A stretch of DNA of 42,655 nt from Candidatus Mediterraneibacter faecipullorum. GTDB lineage: Bacteria; Bacillota; Clostridia; Lachnospirales; Lachnospiraceae. The translations under genes and the position numbers were made by a program. The notes below the pieces were generated by a model. It was not told where the DNA came from, made no database searches, and saw only the letters and a list, made by a program, of their open reading frames with translations. This document shows, one piece after another, positions 34,423-42,210 of the stretch; the stretch's first letter is position 1; each line of letters opens with the position of its first letter. The stretch covers positions 1 to 42,655 of the forward strand of contig DWWO01000015.1 in the NCBI GenBank assembly GCA_019119675.1, in the 5' to 3' direction.

Positions 34423-36234
34423 TCAGTTCCTTTCTACTTTTTTATTATCTTCTGCCGTTCTCATAAACTCTGCTTTTAAATGTTCGCTTTCTTCGGCTAT
34501 CATCCGAAGCTGCCTTGTAAGTGTCTCAGACTTGATTCTATTCTCTGTCTCCTCCCACAAATCCAGTTCTTTCTGTTTGACTTGATAAAGCGTTAATACT
34601 ATCTTCTCAATCTCTCCTGATACCTGCTCTGCCGCCTTTTTCAAAATTTCTTCTGTCAGCCTCTTCTCTTCCATACTCCACCATGCAATTGATTCGTCTA
34701 TTGCGCCGCGAATTTCATTTATCAAATCCGGCTCAACAAGTTTTTCTATGGCTGGAACCGGATAGCTTTTCCAGCAAAACGCACTGCCTGTAAATTCTGC
34801 CGAAAACGGGAAGGGCTGTTCTGTCAGTTTTTCTGCCAGTTCGGATACTGATTCCATGCCGTTCTCCGCAAGCTGAGGCATACAGTTCAGCCGGCTCAGA
34901 ATATTTTGATACCACTCCGCAGTTTTCTCTGTCAAAAGCCGCTGAAGCTCTGGCAGGAGTTCTTTGTTGATCCTGGTATTTAGCCAGACTTCGCTTCTGG
35001 CAGACTGCTCTCTAAGCTCTCTGTCGATCAGCCGGGAATCTAATACACGTATAGACGACAGACATTTGATAAACTGTCTCCCCATATCGTCTGGTACGGT
35101 GGAAATAAATGTTTCTATTCTTTGCCACAAAGCTGTTTTTATCTCATCTAAGGTGTTTTGCTCCACCATGAGATAACACTCTTCTGCAAAACATTTTCTG
35201 CTCTCTTCTGACTCACTTCGTTTCTTGCGGCAGCATTCTAGAATCTGCGGCTGCTCCCTTTCAAATTCCGCAGAAACACGCAGTGCAGAATCTATCGCGT
35301 CTTGTATGCAGTTTTTTTCATATACCGACTGTATGATTTTAAAAAAACTGCCGCTCAATTCCTCAAATCCGCTTTCCCGATACAACTGTGCATTCTTTTC
35401 TTTCACAGCTTCAAGAGCCTCCGGAGAACAGACGCCGAACATCGGGAGTCCATTCAGGATACTGCGCCATGCGCTAAATACAGGTTCGCCCGTTTCATGT
35501 GTCTCCAGCAGTCTTTCTTCTGTCTTGCTTACGATCTGCTCTCTCAGATAGGAATACAGCTTTTCCCGTTCCTCCGCATCTGCCAGTTCATCGATCTTGG
35601 TCACCACTACGATGATCCTGCTGACCTTCCCCTGCTCAAGGATCCGCGCCACAAAGCGGCTTTCTGTTTCACTGAAAGGACTGGAGGGAGAAAGTGTCAG
35701 AATAAGTATGTCCGCATTTTCCATGCAGGACAAAGCCCTGCTGTCCATGTATATGTCGTCGTTAAGTCCCGGCGTATCGATCAGTTCCAGATATTCCCGT
35801 CCCGGAATCGTTGGGTACTCTATAAGAGCTTCGATGATCTCATCCTCTGTATTTTCCCGGATTTCTGCTGACTTCATTACATATTTTGATAATTCTTCTA
35901 TTCTTATTTCTTTCTCACTGCCATCTTTGTATCTCAGCCAGCTTCTCGGGACATCTCCATATATGATCCGATTTGGGACAGCAGTTGCCGGACAGACGTC
36001 TGCCGGAAGGATTTCTTCTCCTAACAGGGCATTGATAAAACTACTCTTCCCCCTCTTAAATTCACCTGCAACAACAGCACAGATTTTTCCTTTTCGAATC
36101 ACATTCTGCCTTTTTCTTATTTCTTCCTGCTTCTCACAGAGCTGAAACAATTCTTTATTTTCACCCAGAAGCTGCGAGAGTTTCACGAGATTTTCAAAAG
36201 CCCGGAATTCAAAATATCGATAACTCATCTTCAT
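34423..36234 (-). CDS. Bacterial dynamin-like GTPase (first of three)
   Basis: 603 residues. G1 GEFKRGKSS (57-65), G2 CPATAVPNR, G3 DTPGLNDD (153-160), G4 TKID (212-215). The stalk is helical, but I see no long hydrophobic segment, so membrane contact is probably indirect or through a partner. Paired bacterial dynamins of which only one has a paddle are known, so this may be the soluble partner of the next gene. The start is uncertain between the first Met and the third residue, also Met; the ribosome site is weak, and it follows the zinc-ribbon gene by four bases, so coupling is likely. Confidence 0.9.
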   Translation of the reverse strand: MKMSYRYFEFRAFENLVKLSQLLGENKELFQLCEKQEEIRKRQNVIRKGKICAVVAGEFKRGKSSFINALLGEEILPADVCPATAVPNRIIYGDVPRSWLRYKDGSEKEIRIEELSKYVMKSAEIRENTEDEIIEALIEYPTIPGREYLELIDTPGLNDDIYMDSRALSCMENADILILTLSPSSPFSETESRFVARILEQGKVSRIIVVVTKIDELADAEEREKLYSYLREQIVSKTEERLLETHETGEPVFSAWRSILNGLPMFGVCSPEALEAVKEKNAQLYRESGFEELSGSFFKIIQSVYEKNCIQDAIDSALRVSAEFEREQPQILECCRKKRSESEESRKCFAEECYLMVEQNTLDEIKTALWQRIETFISTVPDDMGRQFIKCLSSIRVLDSRLIDRELREQSARSEVWLNTRINKELLPELQRLLTEKTAEWYQNILSRLNCMPQLAENGMESVSELAEKLTEQPFPFSAEFTGSAFCWKSYPVPAIEKLVEPDLINEIRGAIDESIAWWSMEEKRLTEEILKKAAEQVSGEIEKIVLTLYQVKQKELDLWEETENRIKSETLTRQLRMIAEESEHLKAEFMRTAEDNKKVERN

Positions 36235-36238
36235 AAGC

Positions 36239-36937
36239 CTATCCCAGATAGCGCGTCATTTGTGCAATAGCATCCCGGATTTTTGCGCCGTTCACCGTAC
36301 CGGCAAAAGAATGCACCGTCCCGTTTTTCATATTCAGGACAAGCATTGGGGCAACTCCGGCATATTTTCCTTCTCTGACACTTTCTATATCACGATACCA
36401 GTAAGTGTCTTTCACACCGTTTTCCTTCTTCATCTTATTCGAGGCAATTAACATTCCCACAGCCCCGAAAGCTGCGCCTGCACTGCTCCCCAGCTTTTTC
36501 TCATATTCGATTCTGTCATCATATATCTTGACCGTTCCCGTAGCTTTAGCTATCCCAACCTTAGGTTCTCCTTCATAATAGGACATCATTCCAAGCTCCG
36601 TCAGAAGTCTGCCTGTGCCTTTCAGCCTTGATCCCGATAACGGAGAATCTTTCCTGGCATCAGAATATTCTGTCCCGGATACAATACGTGTACCACAGTA
36701 TTCACAAAACAATATGTCTGCCCCGGCTTCTTGACCGCATTTAGGGCAGATTCTTTTCGCAGGCATCACAGAGCCACTCAACTCTGTTCCACACATAATA
36801 CAGTATTTCTCATTTGCCTTACCCACATATCCACATTTGGGACAGGTTTTTTCCTCCTGCTTTTCTGCTTTTTTCCCGCACTGACTGCAAAACAGCGCAT
36901 GATCCTTCATTTCACTGCCGCAATACTGACATCTCAT
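36239..36937 (-). CDS. Triple zinc-ribbon protein with C-terminal PH-like domain
   Basis: 232 residues. Three CxxC-CxxC ribbons occupy the first 85 residues: Cys 3, 6, 17, 20; 32, 35, 46, 49; 64, 67, 78, 81. After a linker the last ~120 residues form a beta-rich region (GTVKIYDDRIEYEKKLG, then YWYRDIESVREGKYAG, LNMKNGTVHSFAG and a final helix) that resembles a bacterial PH-like domain, often a lipid or protein contact. It is the first gene of the dynamin run. I chose the Met eight bases after GGGG; Met nine or one of the longer frame are alternatives. Likely an adaptor; the PH assignment is inferred from pattern. Confidence 0.8.
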   Translation of the reverse strand: MRCQYCGSEMKDHALFCSQCGKKAEKQEEKTCPKCGYVGKANEKYCIMCGTELSGSVMPAKRICPKCGQEAGADILFCEYCGTRIVSGTEYSDARKDSPLSGSRLKGTGRLLTELGMMSYYEGEPKVGIAKATGTVKIYDDRIEYEKKLGSSAGAAFGAVGMLIASNKMKKENGVKDTYWYRDIESVREGKYAGVAPMLVLNMKNGTVHSFAGTVNGAKIRDAIAQMTRYLG

Positions 36938-36981
36938 ACTCATTTCCCCTTTCTGGTGTTTCGGCATATACTGTCAGAGAC

Positions 36982-37023
36982 AAAGAGCGGGAGTCGGCAT
37001 TTTTCATCCAACTCCCGCTCTTT
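36982..37023 (-). terminator. 13-bp hairpin before the dynamin operon
   Basis: AAAGAGCGGGAGT (36982-36994) and its perfect complement (37011-37023) enclose a 16-base loop. The minus-strand tail is only TTTGT-like. It could end the kinase transcript or, because it lies after the shared upstream motif, act as an attenuator in the leader of the zinc-ribbon gene. Confidence 0.6.
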
Positions 37024-37050
37024 CGTCCACCAGAGCTGCCAACTATAATG

Positions 37051-37094
37051 TCAGCATACCATATTCATTTTTTCTCATTTTCAACTTTTTTCCG
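37051..37094 (-). promoter_or_regulatory. Upstream region B: shared motif before the dynamin operon
   Basis: On the minus strand CGGAAAAAAGTTGAA (37080-37094) is followed after 19 bases by GGTATGCTGA (37051-37060). Both blocks are identical to those upstream of the 369-residue gene. TTGAAA and TATGCT (TG-extended) could serve as -35 and -10 but with a 20-bp spacer, long for sigma-A, so an activator may be needed. A small hairpin GACGGA/TCCGTC at 37099-37116 lies between it and the kinase stop. Confidence 0.5.
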
Positions 37095-37145
37095 TTCTGA
37101 CGGAATAACATCCGTCCATATTACCACCATACATCTGTATGTACA

Positions 37146-39086
37146 TTACAACTTTGAGATCACATTGACCAGCATCTGTGTGCTTCGCTCTTCCCCCGTC
37201 TCTTTGTCACGTATCGTCACTGTAAGTGTCGTGATCCCCTGGCGCAGTCCCTGCACTCTGCCCCGTTCGTCCACTGAAGCGATATCCGGATCTTCACTCT
37301 CCCATGTAACCTCAAGCAGAGGATCAAGATACCCCACCTGTGCGTCTACGATCAGCTGTCCTCCCCGGATATCATCGAATGTCTTGACATAATCCCGGTT
37401 CTGTGTGGTGATCAGATTCTGCTGCCATCTCTCTTCATCAAAGAACAAAAGATGGCTTCCGATCAGATCTGTCATCTCGTACTCGTTCCCCTCACCATCC
37501 ACAAGTGTGCAGCGGGTAATATCAAGGACAAGCTGGCTCTCGTCATAATTAAAATTCTGAAAAATCACACCGATATAGTCCAGGTCAAAATGATTCGGAT
37601 CTTGAAACGGAAGTTCCATATGAAGCGTGTTGTCTTCCGTGTAGAAGAAATCATATGTCAGATCCGCATTCTGCCAGCCCCGCTTGTCATTTTCACCAGT
37701 ATAAAATGTAAACAGAGAGTACGTGTCAATGACTTCTGACGTATCTCTTTTATGTTCATAATCTTTCAACATGATACGGACCGCGGTCGATGTCTGGACC
37801 TGAACGTCCATCATATAAGATCTGTCTGCCAGCGGATATCTCACATCCTGCTGGGTGAGAACAACTGAGTCGTCCGTCTCGATTGGGAACTGTGAGAGAT
37901 CCAGCTCTGTATTTTCCTGATTCGTCTCTGTCTGGTAACTGATGCGCCCGCCGTAAAATGCACCCGCAGCGATCATCAGCGCCCCGGCTGTCATCGCGCC
38001 CCGCACGAGCCATTTCCTGCGCGGCATTCTTCCCGTTTTCCGCATCTTTCCGGCATCTTCCTCTTCTTCATCCTGCCGGCGTACAGGAATCCTTATGGTC
38101 CCTGTCAGGATCTCTTCGAGTTCATGGATATCTGCCAGCATCTCTGCCGTATTCTGGTAGCGGTCTTTTGGCATTGTGCGGAAACCTTTTTTCAGGATAC
38201 GATTGACCTGTCCGGCAGATACTTCCTTTTCATGCAGGAGCAGTCTGGAATAAGGCGAGATGAGCTCCTTTTCGTGTGAGAGTTCGATATCTTTGGGAGG
38301 CTTGTCCGATGCAAGCAGACAGTAAAATACAGCTGTCGCTGAATACAGATCTGTCCACGGCCCCAGTTCGTCATATTTGTGGAGGACAGCCTCCGGAGCC
38401 ATATATCCCGGTTTTCCGGGATAATAGTCGTCAATATACGTCTCCGGATGCTCCAGAGAGTATACGCTGTTAAAATCCAGCAGCAGCATTTCCGTAGGAA
38501 ATTCCTGTGCATTTCTCGGTTCCAGCATAAAGATATTATCCGGGCTCACATCGAGGTGGAGCAGTCTGTGTTCATGGAAGAGAGTAAGCGTCTGGAGCAG
38601 ATTCTGCATGCACCGTATCACGACCTCGAGTGTAGGGAACTCCTTTTTCTTATTGATAAGTTCGGATAACACCATGCCCTTTCTGGCAGTCAGGATCGTA
38701 TAGACTGTCCCGTTCTGCTCGAAAGAATCGATATTCTCGGCGATTCCGCCTTTTCCTTCTCCCGCGAGTGTCAGATGGACACGATTTCCCAGCAGATAAC
38801 TCTCTTTATGCTGCTCAAATAATCCTCGAGCGCTCTCCTGTACATCAAGGCTCATATCGCTGTTTCTTGTGATCCTTCCAAGGAAGTCATATGGATACAG
38901 CTCTTTGATCAATACACTGTGCCGCTTCTCCGGCATCAGGGAGTCCTGGTAATAGGCCTGATATACAATAGAATTTCCCCCGGCATTGACATAACTGCTG
39001 ATCGTATAATTCTTTCCACTATGGAAAAGTTGATACCCACAGGGAAGAATCACGCGGTTATCCTTCTTCTCATACTTTTCTCCCAT
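37146..39086 (-). CDS. Transmembrane Ser/Thr kinase-like protein with Big_2-like sensor domain
   Basis: 646 residues. Kinase domain (about 20-325): degenerate glycine loop NAGGNSIVYQA, ATP Lys 61 (VLIKEL), catalytic loop HLDVSPDN (177-184), then DFN (204-206) instead of DFG, APE (230-232), and DLYSATAVFYCLL. Asp 179, Asn 184 and Asp 204 are present, so activity is possible despite the changed Gly. A basic stretch precedes one transmembrane helix (359-380). The remaining 265 residues should be outside and end in a bacterial Ig-like Big_2 pattern (VTWESEDPDIASVDERGRV, then GITTLTVTI). No PASTA repeats, so it differs from PrkC. Start follows GAGGGAAAAGAA, 10 bp after the gene for the 369-residue protein. 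Confidence 0.87.
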   Translation of the reverse strand: MGEKYEKKDNRVILPCGYQLFHSGKNYTISSYVNAGGNSIVYQAYYQDSLMPEKRHSVLIKELYPYDFLGRITRNSDMSLDVQESARGLFEQHKESYLLGNRVHLTLAGEGKGGIAENIDSFEQNGTVYTILTARKGMVLSELINKKKEFPTLEVVIRCMQNLLQTLTLFHEHRLLHLDVSPDNIFMLEPRNAQEFPTEMLLLDFNSVYSLEHPETYIDDYYPGKPGYMAPEAVLHKYDELGPWTDLYSATAVFYCLLASDKPPKDIELSHEKELISPYSRLLLHEKEVSAGQVNRILKKGFRTMPKDRYQNTAEMLADIHELEEILTGTIRIPVRRQDEEEEDAGKMRKTGRMPRRKWLVRGAMTAGALMIAAGAFYGGRISYQTETNQENTELDLSQFPIETDDSVVLTQQDVRYPLADRSYMMDVQVQTSTAVRIMLKDYEHKRDTSEVIDTYSLFTFYTGENDKRGWQNADLTYDFFYTEDNTLHMELPFQDPNHFDLDYIGVIFQNFNYDESQLVLDITRCTLVDGEGNEYEMTDLIGSHLLFFDEERWQQNLITTQNRDYVKTFDDIRGGQLIVDAQVGYLDPLLEVTWESEDPDIASVDERGRVQGLRQGITTLTVTIRDKETGEERSTQMLVNVISKL

Positions 39087-39096
39087 TTCTTTTCCC

Positions 39097-40206
39097 TCAT
39101 TTTTCTAAAAGATAGGCGGCCGGTTTATTTGTGTCAAAAATCTTCCGGAGCATCCTCTCCATCCTGTATCCGATAAAGTCTTCTTCTCCATTCTGATTGA
39201 CAGCAAGCAGGATAAGGTAATCAAAGGGACAATGGACATTCAAGACCGGCATGCCGCACTCCGCCAGCATCAAATCCATTCTCCTCCTATGTTCTGAGAT
39301 ACTCCTCATATCGGCCGCATCTGTATCCACCTCTCCTTCCGTTGCGAGATACAGTAGAAGAAGAGTTTTTCGGTCTACATCCAGTTTTCCCGAACACATT
39401 TCATAGATCGTCTTTGCTGAAGGCCAGTGCTGCTTGATCTCCCGCTGAATCTGTGTATATCTTCCTGATTTCTTCTCATATGGCACGCCCATACGCAAAT
39501 ACTGATCAACGACTTTTCGTATACTGTACTCCTGCTCATCGGGCAGGAAGTCATCTCCCGACGAAGGATGGAGCAGATAGTTCAGCATCTTCCGAAATTT
39601 CCGGTATGCAGTCCAATGCTGCAATCCGAATTTTTCCCGGTGTATCTCGAGGAACTCCCTGAGTTCATCCTCGCTCCGGACATGCTCAAACCGGCTGCGG
39701 ATATAACCTGTAATTTCCGCAGTTGTCTCATTCTCCTTATAGGTACATGCCGGCATCTCTTTCTTCTCAACAGGGATATTTATTTCCCGGACCTTTTTGA
39801 CAGCCTCCGGGTAATCTCCTTTTCTGCGAAGACAGTACGCGTAGATCAATTCACGAGGATTACGATAGTGAATCCCTCTTTCCACAGTGATCCCGAGCAG
39901 GGTTTCTGCTCTCTGCTCATCCAGTTCCAGAGCAAAACATATCTTAAATATTTCCTCACGGTTCTTGGGAAGATTTCTGTCATGCATCCAGTTCCTCACT
40001 TTACGTGCTGTCCGTTCCCTGCTTTCATCTCTGTTGTATTCCATAAGCTTCCGTGTCAGTCTGCGCGCCAGAGGCTCCTCCCCCTGATATATCTGATGCA
40101 GCAGTCTGGAAAACCGCCAGAATGTTACATTGCCGTTCAGAAAGTCATCGATTGACACATCTGCTTTTTCCGGATATTTATCAACCAAAACAAAGTCCTC
40201 CTGCAT
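39097..40206 (-). CDS. Helical protein of unknown function with HTH-like segments
   Basis: 369 residues, no signal or membrane segment, rich in Arg, Glu and Leu. I do not recognise the family. Two segments look like Cro/C1-type helix-turn-helix patterns: about 67-105 (ARKVRNWMHDRNLPKNREEI, then FALELDEQRAETLLG) and about 254-290 (KQHWPSAKTIYEMCSGKLD, then TLLLLYLATEG). They could equally be protein-binding helical modules. It starts the two-gene unit with the kinase and may be its substrate or output regulator. An AGGAGG lies inside the first codons, eight bases before a TTG at 40188, so the real start may be that TTG rather than the ATG at 40206, which has only a weak site. Confidence 0.8.
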   Translation of the reverse strand: MQEDFVLVDKYPEKADVSIDDFLNGNVTFWRFSRLLHQIYQGEEPLARRLTRKLMEYNRDESRERTARKVRNWMHDRNLPKNREEIFKICFALELDEQRAETLLGITVERGIHYRNPRELIYAYCLRRKGDYPEAVKKVREINIPVEKKEMPACTYKENETTAEITGYIRSRFEHVRSEDELREFLEIHREKFGLQHWTAYRKFRKMLNYLLHPSSGDDFLPDEQEYSIRKVVDQYLRMGVPYEKKSGRYTQIQREIKQHWPSAKTIYEMCSGKLDVDRKTLLLLYLATEGEVDTDAADMRSISEHRRRMDLMLAECGMPVLNVHCPFDYLILLAVNQNGEEDFIGYRMERMLRKIFDTNKPAAYLLEK

Positions 40207-40274
40207 CGCGGTCTCTGCTCATCTCAGATGAATAAGTCACTTTTTGATTTTTCCGCATATACATTTAGTATACA

Positions 40275-40309
40275 TCAGCATACCTTCGGTCTTGTTCAAC
40301 TTTTTTCCG
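40275..40309 (-). promoter_or_regulatory. Upstream region A: shared motif before the kinase unit
   Basis: On the minus strand CGGAAAAAAGTTGAA (40295-40309) is followed after 10 bases by GGTATGCTGA (40275-40284), then TGTATACT. The two blocks are identical to those before the dynamin operon, with a gap shorter by 9 bases. TTGAAC to TATACT would be a 21-bp spacer, again long for sigma-A. Confidence 0.5.
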
Positions 40310-40341
40310 CTTTTGCACTTTCCGCTCATTGTCTCATTATA

Positions 40342-41358
40342 TCAGTATCTGTTATGCACTTTTTCCGCGAAACACATAAAATCCTTCAGCTCTATAAACT
40401 TCCCGTCGTCCAGTATCGCTTTCCCGCTCATCTTCCCGAATACCTGATGCTGATCAGATGACACAAGAAATGCTGACATACTCGCCGCGCGGTCCAGTAC
40501 CGGCTCAAATTCCATCTCGAAACGTCCGTCGCTCGAAATAAACCTCCATGGCTTCATATAGTCCTCCGGTATATGGAACGTCACGTCATCGAGCTTATGC
40601 CCTTTCCCGCCGTAGAACAAAATATTCTCGGTTGCCGCGGAGGTATCGCCGAAGCCGTATCCGATATTAAATCCGAACGGCCTGCCGCCGACTGTTCCGT
40701 TACCGGAGCCCCAGTACCATGTATTATCGTAAGTCCAGACTCCTCTCCCCCAGTCGAGCGTTCCGTAGTCTTTCTCCGGGCTGAACCAGTATGTCACATT
40801 ATCAAAGGACATATAGCCTTCCGCCGGCATACAGTTGATCTTCTGATTATAGTAAAACGCCTTCTTTCCGGTCCACGGAGTCGCTATGGTCATAGTATCC
40901 ATATCCGGCTGATCCAGTGCGATCTCACAGTAGAACGGCTTCCCCTGATAGAAATCCTTAAAATCACAGGAGATCATGCGCCTGCCTGAATCCACACGGA
41001 ATTCCAGACGCAGCCTTTTATCCCTGTAAATGATATCACCCTTTGACGAGGAAGACGGCATCTTCATCTTCCCCATGGGCAGCGGCGTCAGGATCGTCTC
41101 CGTGTGCTCCCACTTCTCCTTAAAGTTCAGCAGCGAGACTGACTGAAGTCCGATATAACCGTCATCCGACAGCGTAAATGCCGCTGCATAATCTTCATTC
41201 ATCACAAGATAGTAGTCCCACTCTTTGATCCGGAATGCAGGCGACTTTATCCGGCTCCTGTCATACTTCCACACCGGACGCCGCGCCCATCCGGGCTCCG
41301 CGATCTTTCCATTCTCATCAAGGAGCTGCTGTTCATTCGTCACTTCATGGTTCCTCAT
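40342..41358 (-). CDS. DUF2804 family protein
   Basis: 338 residues, no signal peptide. The N-terminal signature LLDENGKIAEPGWARRPVW and later motifs YWFSPEKDYGTLDWGRGVW and WYWGSGNG, then GFNIGYGFGDTSAATEN, match DUF2804, a family of beta-rich proteins of unknown function common in Clostridia. Tryptophan and tyrosine are abundant, as in sugar- or lipid-contacting beta folds, but no activity can be claimed. I start at the Met with GGGGTG upstream; the longer frame would run back into the rplT terminator. It stands between the kinase unit and the ribosomal operon and is probably unrelated to either. I found no convincing promoter; a GCAGGC/GCCTGC hairpin lies at 41440-41458. Confidence 0.88.
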   Translation of the reverse strand: MRNHEVTNEQQLLDENGKIAEPGWARRPVWKYDRSRIKSPAFRIKEWDYYLVMNEDYAAAFTLSDDGYIGLQSVSLLNFKEKWEHTETILTPLPMGKMKMPSSSSKGDIIYRDKRLRLEFRVDSGRRMISCDFKDFYQGKPFYCEIALDQPDMDTMTIATPWTGKKAFYYNQKINCMPAEGYMSFDNVTYWFSPEKDYGTLDWGRGVWTYDNTWYWGSGNGTVGGRPFGFNIGYGFGDTSAATENILFYGGKGHKLDDVTFHIPEDYMKPWRFISSDGRFEMEFEPVLDRAASMSAFLVSSDQHQVFGKMSGKAILDDGKFIELKDFMCFAEKVHNRY

Positions 41359-41467
41359 ATCTGTCACACCCCGTTTCCGGTGAAATCCTGCATTTTTACA
41401 ATTTGCTTTTTCACCGCTGTCTATTCTTCCCTCAATGCGCAGGCAGTATTTGCCTGCAGAAAATAAG

Positions 41468-41500
41468 AAGAGCCCGAATCCCAACCGGGACCGGGCTTCT
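41468..41500 (-). terminator. Terminator of the infC-rpmI-rplT operon
   Basis: On the minus strand AGAAGCCCG pairs with CGGGCTCTT (one mismatch) and is followed by CTTATTTT, 12 bp after the rplT stop. Confidence 0.85.
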
Positions 41501-41512
41501 GCCTTTATTCTA

Positions 41513-41869
41513 CTACGCTACTTTCTCTTTTGCAAGTGTTGCAAGTGTTGCAAATGCTTCTTTGTCATTTACAGCCAGCTCAGCCAGCATCTTTCTGTTC
41601 ATGTCAACATTTGCCAGCTTCAGGCCGTGCATGAATTTGCTGTAGGACAGACCGTTCATTCTTGCCGCAGCGTTGATACGTGCGATCCAGAGCTGTCTCA
41701 TCTGACGTTTGCGCTGTTTTCTTCCTGCGTATGCAGAAGTCAGCGCTCTCATTACAGACTGTTTTGCAACTCTGTACTGTTTGGAACGTGCTCCTCTGTA
41801 TCCTTTTGCCAGTTTCAATGTTCTGTTATGTTTCTTCTTAGCGTTCATTCCGCCTTTGATTCTTGCCAT
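41513..41869 (-). CDS. rplT: 50S ribosomal protein L20
   Basis: 118 residues, the usual length. Basic N-terminus [30 protein letters not shown] (quoted in parts: [14 protein letters not shown] and KGYRGARS), then [25 protein letters not shown], the L20 core that binds 23S rRNA. It helps early 50S assembly and in many bacteria represses its own operon by binding the mRNA. Here an 88-bp gap separates it from rpmI. An AGGAGG site precedes the ATG. Confidence 0.98.
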   Translation of the reverse strand: MARIKGGMNAKKKHNRTLKLAKGYRGARSKQYRVAKQSVMRALTSAYAGRKQRKRQMRQLWIARINAAARMNGLSYSKFMHGLKLANVDMNRKMLAELAVNDKEAFATLATLAKEKVA

Positions 41870-41957
41870 TTCTTAATCCTCCTATTTCATAAAAACAGTG
41901 TGTCTGTAATCGTGTCCTTTACGTTCCGGCCTGCCATTTGCAAGGCCAAACTCCAAT

Positions 41958-42155
41958 TTACAGATACGGAAGAACTTTCTTCATGTTCTTTACGTTTGTT
42001 GCATCTGTAATCGTAGACTGTCTGAGATTTCTTTTTCTCTTTGTAGACTTCTTCGTTAAGATATGGCTCTTGTAAGCTTTATTTCTTTTCAGTTTTCCTG
42101 TACCTGTCATTTTGAAGCGCTTTGCTGCTGCTCTGTTTGTTTTGATTTTTGGCAT
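41958..42155 (-). CDS. rpmI: 50S ribosomal protein L35
   Basis: 65 residues, very basic, with [20 protein letters not shown] and the L35 segment [18 protein letters not shown]. Standard position between infC and rplT. GGAGGAAATTATC lies just before the ATG. Confidence 0.98.
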   Translation of the reverse strand: MPKIKTNRAAAKRFKMTGTGKLKRNKAYKSHILTKKSTKRKRNLRQSTITDATNVKNMKKVLPYL

Positions 42156-42210
42156 GATAATTTCCTCCTTTATTGTGCCGCCTTCCGGTTCTTCATTTCG
42201 AAGTATTTCT

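Noticed and set aside
33518..34585. Long plus-strand frame opposite the second dynamin gene
   Set aside because: Antisense to clear G motifs; Cys/Phe/His-rich nonsense composition and no ribosome site.
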